NCBI GenBank assembly: GCA_963797335.1
Contig: CAWCOU010000007.1
Span: 226,449-290,448, forward strand
Source of the DNA: CAWCOU01 sp963797335
GTDB lineage: Bacteria > Pseudomonadota > Gammaproteobacteria > JAURND01
DNA: 64,000 nt
Direction: 5' to 3'
Shown here: positions 53,038-61,952 of the stretch, one piece after another
Layout of the letters: each line of letters begins with the position of its first letter
Numbering within the stretch: the first letter of the stretch is position 1
The notes under the pieces: model-generated
The model's database searches: none
Told to the model about the DNA's origin: nothing
The model's input: only the letters and a program-made list of their open reading frames with translations
Translations under genes and position numbers: made by a program

Positions 53038-53739
53038 CGTAAATATCGCAATCATCGGGTGTTTTTCAGGGGCTAGCCAGGTCAACACCGTGTGTAAATC
53101 CTCCTTCGTCATCGCCACACAGCCATGCGTGCCCAAATCAGGCCCGCGCCAGATATGCATAAAAATACAAGACCCCGCCCCTGGGCGAGGGTTAATCGTG
53201 TTATATTGAATCACAGCCCCGAGCTCATATTGAGGTATGGTAAACATCTCTTCAGCACTATCCCAGTCGCGGTCTTTAATCTTATCGGCATCAATGACCT
53301 GATTGTAATAGCGAGACTTGATATCATCCACACCGACTATAGTTTCCGTCAGTCGTTGGTAAGAAATGCGAATACCCGGATTATCAGAAAAGCCAAATGC
53401 CGGTCCAATCTCAAAAACACCCACAGGCGTTCGTAAATCCCCTTCCTTTTTGATAGGGCTTGCGCCAGCAGCTACTTCCACATCCCCAGGCCATGCCAAC
53501 CCTTCCGCCCCAATCACCACCCCCAGCCTTTCACCGACCTGCTGCCAGGGGGTGTGAGGGGTGCTGCGTTGATAACGTTCCAGTATCCCAATATAGGTAT
53601 TCCAGTCGTGTGAAGTAACCAGTAACAGTTGTTGACATACGGATGGAATGGACTGATTAAGTATGGAAGAAATCATAAAACCGCCAAAAAAGGCTAAAAA
53701 TAATGAAAAACACAAAATAATATTAATTATATTGATCAA
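53032..53739 (-). CDS. L,D-transpeptidase family protein (YkuD), membrane-anchored
   Basis: 235 residues with an N-terminal membrane helix (about 3-24). The YkuD domain covers about 95-230: KKEGDLRTPVGVFEIG, then FMHIWRGPDLGTHGCVAM with the catalytic Cys. Thr-His-Gly-Cys replaces the more common Ser-x-Gly-Cys. It resembles the YkuD group with an R-T-P-x-G-x-F substrate loop. It could cross-link peptidoglycan or cut lipoprotein links. Confidence 0.8.
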   Translation of the reverse strand: MINIINIILCFSLFLAFFGGFMISSILNQSIPSVCQQLLLVTSHDWNTYIGILERYQRSTPHTPWQQVGERLGVVIGAEGLAWPGDVEVAAGASPIKKEGDLRTPVGVFEIGPAFGFSDNPGIRISYQRLTETIVGVDDIKSRYYNQVIDADKIKDRDWDSAEEMFTIPQYELGAVIQYNTINPRPGAGSCIFMHIWRGPDLGTHGCVAMTKEDLHTVLTWLAPEKHPMIAIFTS

Positions 53740-53983
53740 CTTTGCTTAAAAAATCATTATACCCTCATTCTTAAATCCTTTCAGAATTTCAACTTCATTA
53801 GGCGAGGAAATCGTAGTTAGTCCTCTCCCACGTTTTCCACGATTTGCCGTTAAAAAATAAAAATTTTTTAGAAGGAATAGATTTAGAAAAACTCATATCA
53901 AAAGCTAATCGTATTTTGACAAAAATACAAGAAAGTTACGCGGGTGTGGCCTTGTTGCAGCTGATTAGCAAACCCCTCCGAAA

Positions 53984-54607
53984 CTACTGCTGCTGCAGCG
54001 GCGGAATTACCCATGACTTCCGATAAAACGTTTCAAACTTAGAGTTGGGATGGGTATAACAATTCGGGGGAATAAATTCACCACTGATTCGAAAATGTCC
54101 GCAGGCCAGAAACAAATAATGATGCAAGCCCACCTCAAAACCAGTCGTAGCGGTTAGCATCACTACCCCTATCATGAACAAAAGATTCTTTTTATTTAAA
54201 GGGTCGAATATATCGTATTTAATCAATTTTAAGAAAACATACAACGCAAAGCCCAGACAGATAGCCATGATAATGTAATAGAAAATGATGAAATAATGCA
54301 AATTAGGCAGATCTAAATGTTGGTCAAAATAATCGACCAGCGGCCAGGCGACAGGGATGGCAATAATAATTAAGGTGAGTGGCCGGACGATGACTTTATG
54401 TCTGATTTTAAAATAAATTAAGGTAATGAGGGTGGCTACCGTGAAAATCCAAGAATTCATCAGGTTGCGGTAAAGCACAGTACCAAAAACACCCAGATCA
54501 AAACCCAAATTCCAGCCGATGATAATAATAGGGAATAGAACCGTGAGAATGATCTTGGTTTTTCGGTCGATGTGCTTTCTGGACACGTCCTTGTGATGCT
54601 TTGACAT
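53984..54607 (-). CDS. Hypothetical polytopic membrane protein
   Basis: 207 residues with about five membrane helices (17-36, 52-67, 75-92, 103-128, 142-165) and a polar C-terminus with two Cys (ACGHFR, PPNCYTHP). No recognised family. It is AT-rich relative to the housekeeping genes. Directly upstream of its start lies a tandem repeat of about 20 bases (54622-54660). Confidence 0.6.
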   Translation of the reverse strand: MSKHHKDVSRKHIDRKTKIILTVLFPIIIIGWNLGFDLGVFGTVLYRNLMNSWIFTVATLITLIYFKIRHKVIVRPLTLIIIAIPVAWPLVDYFDQHLDLPNLHYFIIFYYIIMAICLGFALYVFLKLIKYDIFDPLNKKNLLFMIGVVMLTATTGFEVGLHHYLFLACGHFRISGEFIPPNCYTHPNSKFETFYRKSWVIPPLQQQ

Positions 54608-54621
54608 AAAAATCCTTACCT

Positions 54622-54660
54622 AGCTATTTTCTTGGTAAATTAAGCTATTTCTTGCTAAAT
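54622..54660. repeat. 20-bp tandem direct repeat upstream of the membrane protein gene
   Basis: AGCTATTTTCTTGGTAAAT is followed by AGCTATTTCTTGCTAAAT. The two units differ at two positions. Placed just before the start of the 207-residue protein gene, it could be an operator. Confidence 0.45.
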
Positions 54661-54705
54661 GACAATACTTAGTTAGTGGGTGATGCGAAATTAAACAAAG
54701 TCCTG

Positions 54706-55704
54706 TCATCCCCATCCTTTATTTTTGTACTCCAAAAACGTCGGTGTTGAAGTGTTTGACTGAGCCTGCTCAGGATCTTCTGGTTTGCACATGGTGGCTT
54801 CCGGGTGAGGAGGGTGAAAAAAACTGCCGTGGAAGAGAGGGCTGGTGGGCGAGAATTCTGGTAAAGGCATGTAGAAATCGGGAGTAGGTAGCCTGAATTG
54901 TTGAGCACGTAGCTCAATTTCCGCAGGGCTGAGATGGCTTATCAGCTCTTCTGCTTGTTTCAGCAGGGATTGCCGCGTTTGTTCAAGCGTGGGCTTGTCC
55001 TCGAAACACGGGTCAGTTGTAATAGGTATTGCAGCCGGTATTTCTCTTTTTGGCCTGGAGGCAGGTGAGAGAATAGGGGGTTTTGCCTCCTCAATTGCTT
55101 TTCTTTTTTTAAAAAAACTCGGACTCATACTCAAGGAATTTTGATTCTTGGATTTTGATAACTGTTTAGCTTTTACAGAAAGATAGTATTCACTCATTTG
55201 CTCATTTAATTGCTGTAGTTTCCCGGCAGAGAGAGAATGGTTTTGCCAATCATAATAAGAAGAACAGACATTAATGATAGTTAATAAAAAAACGGGATGT
55301 CTAAGGCTAAGAATCGTTGGGTGAGCCGTCGGCTTTATCGCCTCGTTAATGATTTGTTCCAAGTTAGATAGATTAAAACCACGCCCTTGTTCCAACATGG
55401 CTTTTATCGTGTTTAGGGATGGAGAAGGATTAACCTGAATCGAAAAAATGGAACAGAAAAGCTGAAATAACTTCCTTTGAGCTGATAATTTGCTTGGCAA
55501 AAAATTAGTAAAACGAGATTGGTAGCGTGTATCTAGTTCATTCCTGATATGGGGATTTAGTTTACCAATTTTAGTGCTGAATAGAGTATCCAAAATATCA
55601 TGACCCTTGATTCCAGAAAATGTGCGAGGGTCAAGCTGGACTTCTAGAAAAGAGGTGCCCGATGGCGTGCTTGGCGTAGGTGGGGATGATTTAGAATCTA
55701 GCAT
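54706..55704 (-). CDS. Hypothetical protein, possible effector
   Basis: 332 residues, no signal peptide and no recognised domain. A Ser/Pro/Thr-rich N-terminus, a helical middle (about 30-185) and a Pro-rich C-terminal third that includes TLEQTRQSLLKQAEELISHL. Its lack of a signal, eukaryote-like low-complexity tails, AT-rich DNA and isolation are features often seen in Dot/Icm effectors, but nothing here proves export. A TTAA-N7-TTAA match lies too close to the start to act as a PmrA box. Confidence 0.55.
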   Translation of the reverse strand: MLDSKSSPPTPSTPSGTSFLEVQLDPRTFSGIKGHDILDTLFSTKIGKLNPHIRNELDTRYQSRFTNFLPSKLSAQRKLFQLFCSIFSIQVNPSPSLNTIKAMLEQGRGFNLSNLEQIINEAIKPTAHPTILSLRHPVFLLTIINVCSSYYDWQNHSLSAGKLQQLNEQMSEYYLSVKAKQLSKSKNQNSLSMSPSFFKKRKAIEEAKPPILSPASRPKREIPAAIPITTDPCFEDKPTLEQTRQSLLKQAEELISHLSPAEIELRAQQFRLPTPDFYMPLPEFSPTSPLFHGSFFHPPHPEATMCKPEDPEQAQSNTSTPTFLEYKNKGWG

Positions 55705-55921
55705 TCAAAAGCCTTAAGGTTAGTTTAATCATTTCTAGCAAAGTAAGAAATAAATATATTATAAATTATCATAGCTTTTTTAATATTTCCATCGAAAGTG
55801 GTGCTTAATTTCTAGACGTGATATTGTCTAATGATTGCTATATTTCCACAGGAAGGGGGCTACTTAAGTAAGGAATAAAAAACTCTAATAATAAAATAAG
55901 TTACAAAAAAGGGAGAAAAAA

Positions 55922-56662
55922 ATGTCTAATCAACCGCTGATGGAATCCCCCAAAAGAAAAGATAAAACTAAACTACCGATAGAATCCCCAAGAAGTGTAG
56001 ATAAAACTAAACCGTCAATAGAATCGAAAGAGAATAAAAAGAAAACCGCTGATAAATATACTATGACAACTGGGTTTGTAGATGGTTTGAGTTCTGTCCT
56101 TGGTAGTTTCTTTATGGGAGCGGCTATTACTGAAATGTTTTCATCGGATTCCGATTTAGCTTTGGGTGCAGGGATGGTGATGTCTGTGATGGCCTTATGC
56201 TCAACATATGCCCATATTAAATTAAATACGCATATGCAGGATAATGAAATCGAGATGGATGGATCATTAGCCTTATCTAAGGCCCAATACTTCGCACTGA
56301 TTGGCGATTACCTATCCCACGCTGGCACGTATGCTGTTTCGCTGATTGCTGGATTGGATAAACTAATTGAAAAATCAGGTTTTGATCTATCAAAAAATAG
56401 TGAACTTGCCATCAATATCGGTCTTCTAGCCATGAGTTTTGCGGGAGCCATTGGCAATGTAAAAACTTGTGCGAATGCCATGCGACTGCAGAATGTTTAT
56501 GGAGATTTAAAAGACCCTAGAACAAGTGGGCTTGGGTTCGTGCCCACACCTTTACCGCAGTCTGATGATGAGAATTGGGAGGGGCTTCCGCGTGTGCCTA
56601 CAAATCACAGTATCAATGCCGAGGATCCCCTTAGAAGTAGCAGTAGTAGAACCTTTAAATAA
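55922..56662 (+). CDS. Hypothetical membrane protein with N-terminal repeats, possible effector
   Basis: 246 residues. The first 45 are charged, with a threefold repeat of the type (I/M)ESP-x-x-x-DKTK. Then come four hydrophobic stretches (about 50-72, 79-100, 121-147, 160-182), probably two membrane hairpins. The C-terminus is polar with acidic residues (SDDENWE). Divergent from the 332-residue gene across an AT-rich 217-base gap. I do not recognise it; the layout is compatible with a membrane-inserting effector. Confidence 0.55.
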   Translation: MSNQPLMESPKRKDKTKLPIESPRSVDKTKPSIESKENKKKTADKYTMTTGFVDGLSSVLGSFFMGAAITEMFSSDSDLALGAGMVMSVMALCSTYAHIKLNTHMQDNEIEMDGSLALSKAQYFALIGDYLSHAGTYAVSLIAGLDKLIEKSGFDLSKNSELAINIGLLAMSFAGAIGNVKTCANAMRLQNVYGDLKDPRTSGLGFVPTPLPQSDDENWEGLPRVPTNHSINAEDPLRSSSSRTFK

Positions 56663-56723
56663 CCCAAAATTTTAGCTAAAATAAAGTCGTCAATTTTCTT
56701 CCCGATCCACCAGAGGACCATTC

Positions 56724-57805
56724 ATGAATCTTTCGCAAGTGACTTACATCTGGATTGATGGCACCAGCCCAACCCAGACCTTACGTTCTAAAGTAAAAAT
56801 AGTACCCAGTAACAAAAACCACTTAACAGCCCGCGACCTCCCCCAATGGAATTTCGACGGTTCTTCCACCTACCAAGCCGTTGGGCACGATTCGGATTTA
56901 ACCCTACAACCCGTCTGCGTGGTGGATGACCCTATCTTAGGTCCTGGCAATTATCTGGCACTTTGCGAAGTATTAAACCCAGACGGTACCCCCACATCAG
57001 CAACAAACGTGCTCGTTTGGTGCAATTAATGGCCCAAGGCGCCAAGGAACAAGATCCTTGGATCGGTTTTGAGCAGGAATATACCTTATTCAGAGGTCAA
57101 CAACCTCTAGGTTGGCCGGAGCGCGGTTACCCAGCCCCACAAGGTCCTTTTTACTGTGGAGTAGGGGCAGATGAAGTATTCGGCCGCCACCTGGTTGAAG
57201 AGCATGCCCAAGCCTGTCTGGATGCAGGTATTATGTTGTATGGTACTAATGCCGAAGTCATGCCTGGCCAATGGGAGTTTCAAATCGGTTACCGTGGCGT
57301 GGATGGCGAAAACGCCGACCCAGTGAATGTTTCCGACCATCTGTGGCTAGCACGTTGGTTGTTATACCGCTTGGGTGAAGAATACGATATCACCGCCAAG
57401 TTACATCCCAAGCCCGTTAAAGGGGATTGGAACGGGGCTGGTAAGCACACTAACTTTTCGACTAAAGCCATGCGTAGCCCCAAAACGGGTATGGACGCCA
57501 TTAAAAAGGCGATTAATGCGCTAGAAATGAGGCATAACGACCATATCGCGGTTTATGGGCATGATTTGGAACAACGCCTGACTGGCAAGCATGAAACAGC
57601 CCATATCTCCCAATTTGCTTCTGGAATAGGTAATCGCGGCGCCTCCATCCGTATCCCAGGACCGGTAGCAACCAAAGGCTATGGTTATATCGAAGACCGC
57701 CGCCCTGGCGCGAATGCCAATCCCTATGAAGTGGCTGCTATTCTAGTAGAAACCATTTGCGGCATGCATCATAAGTCGTTAGAAAAATTAGAGGATGTGG
57801 TGTAA
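56724..57805 (+). pseudogene. Type II (eukaryote-like) glutamine synthetase, frameshifted
   Basis: Two overlapping frames together encode a complete GSII enzyme of about 360 residues. Frame 1 (from 56724) gives YIWIDGTSPTQTLRSK, WNFDGSSTYQA and ends the homology at NPDGTP. Frame 2 continues HISNKRARLVQLMAQG, FEQEYTLFRG, GVGADEVFGR, NAEVMPGQWEFQ and the Glu/Arg sites to the end. The switch falls in a run of five C (56989-56993) where six would keep the frame. All active-site motifs are intact, so the break is recent, a sequencing error, or a slippage site. Confidence 0.85.
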
Positions 57806-57861
57806 AACAGCTCTTGGAAGCGCGGCTATCCATCCAAAAAACTCCTTGTCCCCTTCGTGGG

Positions 57862-58161
57862 CTAGGGGATATGCATACATTTTTTCTGTCAATTGTGAGT
57901 AGGCACCGGATTAACGATTAGCACTATAAACCCCCTCTCCCGCGCGAGGAGTTTGGACAAAAGCTGCCAACCTATTCGCGGGAGAGGGTTGGGGGAGAGG
58001 GTAAAGTCTCGCACTATCTATTCGCCCTCTCCCCAACCCTCTCCCGCGAACAAGCTTAGAGCCTTTATTCAAGCCCCTCGCGCGGGAGAGGGGGCTTACA
58101 GTGCTAACCCTAATCTAATACTCACTCACAGTTGACTGAAAAAGATGTGTGCATACCCTAG
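57862..58161. repeat. 300-bp inverted-repeat element, copy C
   Basis: Complete copy, reversed relative to A and B, between the glutamine synthetase and comEC. The ends are CTAGGGGATATGCATACAT and GATGTGTGCATACCCTAG. The right end is perfect and the left one has several changes. There is no coding capacity for a transposase. Confidence 0.88.
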
Positions 58162-58248
58162 CCTTTGGGGGAAAAGGAGGTATTTTGGCTCCCAGGGGGC
58201 TACGGTATTGCTTACTCCTCCAGCTTGCTATAGTGATCCATTTCTTAA

Positions 58249-60567
58249 ATGGAAGGATTGCTTGTGTATGGCTGCATTGTCGCATTTTTAATCGGTAACA
58301 TCCTCGTCAATGAAGCACCGAGTCTACCATCAGCAGGGTGGTTGTTACTGGCACTTCTTTTTTCTTGTATCGCCTATCTCGGGTTACCTAAAAAATACCG
58401 CTATTGCATTGCACTCTCATGCGCTTTATTTTTGGGAAGCTACTACGCGGTTTATCGCGCCCAACCATTATTAAATTGGCATCTACCCAGCCGTTGGGAA
58501 AATCAAACGGTCACCGTTCGTGGAGTCGTATCGTCACTTCCCGAATCAGACAGCCAACAAACGCGCTTTGAATTCAATCTGCAATCCATCAACAATACCC
58601 CTCAACAGACCAAAATTCGTCTCGCTTGGTACCAGACACCTCCTCAACCTTTGATCATAGGCGCAACCTGGCAATTGCAAGTTCGATTAAAGCAGGCCCA
58701 TAGTCTATTAAATCCAGGCGGATTTGATTATGAGCAATGGCTGTTCTCTCACGGTATTCGTGCCACCGGCTATGTTATATCCGGTGCACCGCTACACGAG
58801 TCTCACTTTATGTATTACGTAGTGGATAGATTACGCCAATCGCTGCAACAACGAATGCAACAAGCCTTAGCAGATGCTAAAAGTGGCGGTGCAATTATTG
58901 CTTTAGTCGTTGGCATTCAAAATGGCATTACGCCAGAACAATGGCAAACGATGCGCGCCACCGGTACCAATCATTTAATGGCAATCGCCGGCGTGCATAT
59001 CGGATTTGTCGGTGGCTTTGCTTACTTTCTCGTAAATTTTCTGTGGCGTCGAGCGCCGCGGCTTATACTTAGGATGCCGGCTTCGCAAGCAGCGGCAATG
59101 GCTATGTTACTTTCTGCTATTGTCTACAGTGCATTAGCCGGGTTTTCACTGCCCACTCAACGAGCGTTAGTGATGTTGTGGATACTCTTATTCGGGTTAC
59201 TCATCCGTCGACCGCTGAAGAGGGGAAATTCATTGGCCTTCGCTACGGTAGTGGTGCTGGGCGTAAATCCATTCACGACATTGACGGTGAGTTTCTGGTT
59301 ATCCTTCACCGCGGTATTCGCCATTATGTTGGGCACTTATGGTCGATTACGCGCAGAAGGCATTTGGTGGAAATACGGCCAAGTGCAATGGGTGATTACA
59401 CTGGGATTATTGCCCGTCTCCATTTGGTTATTTCAACAGGCCTCGCTCGTTTCCTTCATCGCGAATCTGATTGCCGTGCCTGCGGTGGGATTTTTAGTTT
59501 TGCCGCTGTGTTTTATCGGTACCAGCTTATTATTCGTTTACACCGCAGCCGGTGTCTGGATGCTGGCGTTAGCTGCAAAAATAATGACGGGAATTTTTGG
59601 TGTACTGGCTTGGTTGGCTCATTTACGAGGCGCAGTTTGGCAACAAATCATTAACCAGCCTTGGTTGTTAGCAACCACTGTAGTGGGAGTGCTGCTGCTA
59701 ATGGCCCCCAGAGGATTATTTAATCGCTGGCTAGGTTTTTTTTGGTTATTACCGTTGTTGTTCTATCAGGCCCCGGCTCCGAAACCAGGCGAATTATGGT
59801 TAACTTTGCTAGACGTAGGGCAGGGCTTAGCTGCGGTAGTTCGTACCAGCCACCATAGTCTAGTTTTCGACACCGGGCCACCGATGGGCATCACCGATGC
59901 AGGACAACGTGTCATTTTACCTTTTTTACAAACCGTCGGTGTGCAGGATGTGGATATGTTAATGGTCAGTCACGGTGATAGCGACCATATCGGTGGTGCG
60001 CAGTCTTTGTTACAAGGGATTCAAGTCAAGCGGATATTGACCAGCGTGCCGGAACGTTTGCTTAAGTTTTCAGCACAGCTTTGTTTAGCTGGCCAAACGT
60101 GGCAGTGGGATGGGGTCACTTTTCAGGTTTTGTATCCAACCGCCGAATGGTTGGGCCAGAACAATAATAGTTCGTGCGTGCTGCGAGTGAGCGTGGGTCA
60201 GCAATCGGTGTTACTCACCGGCGATATCGAGAAACCAGCGGAAAATTTTTTAGTGCATCAAAACCCCAGCGCGTTAACTGCCACCGTGTTAATCGCCCCT
60301 CATCACGGCAGCCGTACTTCTTCCTCCCCGGCATTTATTCAAGCCGTCAATCCCCGTTATGTATTATTCCCCGTGGGCTACCAAAACCGCTATCATTTCC
60401 CAAGCGCGCAAGTGATGCAACGATACCAACAACTACCAGCGCAAACCTGGCTATTGGCAGAGACAGGTGCTATATCCCTAATTCTAGATGAACACTCCCC
60501 CAACATTCAAATTAACTCACAACGCCAACTAAATAAAAAAATATACCATTACTCCCCGTCATCCTGA
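58249..60567 (+). CDS. comEC: ComEC/Rec2 DNA uptake channel
   Basis: Inner-membrane channel that carries single-stranded DNA into the cell in natural transformation. 772 residues: N-terminal helices and OB-like domain (about 1-210), the competence domain with GIQNGITPEQWQTMRATGTNH and MAIAGVHIGF, multiple helices to about 500, and a C-terminal metallo-beta-lactamase-like domain with MVSHGDSDHIGGAQSLL and APHHGSRTS. A GTG at 58264, with GGAAGG eight bases upstream, may be the true start. Confidence 0.94.
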   Translation: MEGLLVYGCIVAFLIGNILVNEAPSLPSAGWLLLALLFSCIAYLGLPKKYRYCIALSCALFLGSYYAVYRAQPLLNWHLPSRWENQTVTVRGVVSSLPESDSQQTRFEFNLQSINNTPQQTKIRLAWYQTPPQPLIIGATWQLQVRLKQAHSLLNPGGFDYEQWLFSHGIRATGYVISGAPLHESHFMYYVVDRLRQSLQQRMQQALADAKSGGAIIALVVGIQNGITPEQWQTMRATGTNHLMAIAGVHIGFVGGFAYFLVNFLWRRAPRLILRMPASQAAAMAMLLSAIVYSALAGFSLPTQRALVMLWILLFGLLIRRPLKRGNSLAFATVVVLGVNPFTTLTVSFWLSFTAVFAIMLGTYGRLRAEGIWWKYGQVQWVITLGLLPVSIWLFQQASLVSFIANLIAVPAVGFLVLPLCFIGTSLLFVYTAAGVWMLALAAKIMTGIFGVLAWLAHLRGAVWQQIINQPWLLATTVVGVLLLMAPRGLFNRWLGFFWLLPLLFYQAPAPKPGELWLTLLDVGQGLAAVVRTSHHSLVFDTGPPMGITDAGQRVILPFLQTVGVQDVDMLMVSHGDSDHIGGAQSLLQGIQVKRILTSVPERLLKFSAQLCLAGQTWQWDGVTFQVLYPTAEWLGQNNNSSCVLRVSVGQQSVLLTGDIEKPAENFLVHQNPSALTATVLIAPHHGSRTSSSPAFIQAVNPRYVLFPVGYQNRYHFPSAQVMQRYQQLPAQTWLLAETGAISLILDEHSPNIQINSQRQLNKKIYHYSPSS

Positions 60568-60661
60568 GCGCAGCGAAGGATCTCCTGAATGACGTGGGGA
60601 AGAATGGGTGCCACACCCAGTAGATCCCTCACTGCGTTCGGGATGACGTGGAGAGGGCTTT
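60568..60661. repeat. GTCATCCTGAGCGCAGCGAAGG repeat between comEC and truB
   Basis: The short convergent gap holds a hairpin-prone dispersed repeat: GTCATCCTGAGCGCAG at about 60557 and GCGTTCGGGATGACG at about 60637 are imperfect mirrors. The rpsO gene that often follows truB is not here. Confidence 0.5.
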
Positions 60662-61585
60662 TTAAATATTCTGCACCAACCGTCGCGGGGCGACGCGGCC
60701 GTCTTTGAGTATCTCACCGACGCCTAGAAAACCACCGCTGCGGCGGGTTAAACGAACCCAACCCGAGGTAGGGGCGTTGGGAACGATGATGGGTTGGCCT
60801 TGCTTTAAATAATAAATGGCGGCTTCGGATAAGGTTAATTCTGTCCAACTGGCGATGGAACTATCAATCGGCAGTAAATACGCATCCAGATTTTCCATGG
60901 CTTGGTCTTTAGGTAAAGTCTGCAAATGCGATAAGGATTGCATTTGTTCGGCGCGATAAGCCCCTGCAGACAAACGGCGTAATTCACCAACATGGGCACC
61001 GCAACCTAAATGCTCACCCATGTCTTCCACCAAGGTGCGCACATACGTACCTTTGCTGCAATGCACTTCAAAACTTAATTGCCCTTCTTCGTAGGAAAGA
61101 AATTTTATGGAGTGCACCACCACTTGTCGCGGTTCTCTCTCAATAGAAATACCCTGGCGGGCCAGTTTATACAGAGGTTGTCCCTGATGTTTGAGGGCAG
61201 AATACATAGAGGGAACTTGAGAAATAGTACCGGTGAATTGTTGGCAGAGTGTCAGTAAATCTTCTTCAGACAAGGGTGGAATCGGGCGTTCTGATATATT
61301 ACTGCCTTCTTTATCACCCGTTGTTGTTTTCACGCCTAGGATGGCAGTGACGCGGTAATGTTTATCCGCTTCCAATAAAAATTGGCTGAATTTCGTCGCT
61401 TGACCAAAACAAATAGGCAACATGCCACTGGCCAACGGATCAAGGCTACCGGTATGGCCGGCTTTGCGAGCGCCGTACAAATTTTTCACCGTTTGTAATG
61501 CCGCGTTAGAGGTCATTCCTTCCGGCTTATCGAGTAATAAAATGCCGTCGACAGCGCGGCGGCTGATAGAGGGATGTAGGGTCAC
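60662..61585 (-). CDS. truB: tRNA pseudouridine(55) synthase TruB
   Basis: Makes pseudouridine 55 in the T loop of tRNAs. 307 residues. DGILLDKPEGMTSNAALQ at the N-terminus, the catalytic Asp in GHTGSLDPLASGMLP, and YKLARQGISIEREPR. A C-terminal PUA-like domain is present. It lies 4 bases after rbfA. Confidence 0.95.
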   Translation of the reverse strand: MTLHPSISRRAVDGILLLDKPEGMTSNAALQTVKNLYGARKAGHTGSLDPLASGMLPICFGQATKFSQFLLEADKHYRVTAILGVKTTTGDKEGSNISERPIPPLSEEDLLTLCQQFTGTISQVPSMYSALKHQGQPLYKLARQGISIEREPRQVVVHSIKFLSYEEGQLSFEVHCSKGTYVRTLVEDMGEHLGCGAHVGELRRLSAGAYRAEQMQSLSHLQTLPKDQAMENLDAYLLPIDSSIASWTELTLSEAAIYYLKQGQPIIVPNAPTSGWVRLTRRSGGFLGVGEILKDGRVAPRRLVQNI

Positions 61586-61589
61586 GGAA

Positions 61590-61940
61590 TTATTCCTTAT
61601 TTGTTTTTATGGCAAGATCAATGAGGGTTTGGATGCGGTTGCCGCGGCTGATGGTTTCATCAAAAGCGAAATGTAATTTCGGAGTGCTACGTAAATTGAG
61701 GGATTGCGCCAACGCCGAGCGCAGAAAACCCGCGGCTTTATTCAGCGCTCGAACCGTTTGTTTACCCCGGGCTTCATCGAGTTGACTGATTAAAACGGTG
61801 GCATTAGCCATGTCTGGCGCCACTTTCACGGCAGTAATCACGACCTCACTAAAACGAGGGTCGTGTGCTTTGGTAGTTAATAACAGCGCCAGTTCGTGCT
61901 GCATTTGTTCAGCAATCCGCTGCATACGGTGATGAGTCAT
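61590..61940 (-). CDS. rbfA: Ribosome-binding factor A
   Basis: KH-fold protein that helps 16S rRNA 5'-end maturation and cold adaptation. 116 residues. RIAEQMQHELALLLTTKAHDPR and the helix with FLRSALAQSLNLRSTPKLHF are typical. Between infB and truB in the conserved nusA-infB-rbfA-truB run. Confidence 0.95.
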   Translation of the reverse strand: MTHHRMQRIAEQMQHELALLLTTKAHDPRFSEVVITAVKVAPDMANATVLISQLDEARGKQTVRALNKAAGFLRSALAQSLNLRSTPKLHFAFDETISRGNRIQTLIDLAIKTNKE

Positions 61941-61952
61941 AGGAAACGTAGT

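Noticed and set aside
53844..54026. 60-codon plus-strand frame after the L,D-transpeptidase
   Set aside because: It would start with TTG without a ribosome site and overlaps the end of the minus-strand membrane protein gene. A short helical stretch is not enough to call a gene.
55711..55727. TTAA-N7-TTAA match upstream of the 332-residue protein
   Set aside because: It lies about 10 bases before the start codon, so the -10 would fall inside the coding region, and the flanking DNA is AT-rich enough for chance matches. It was not counted as a PmrA box.
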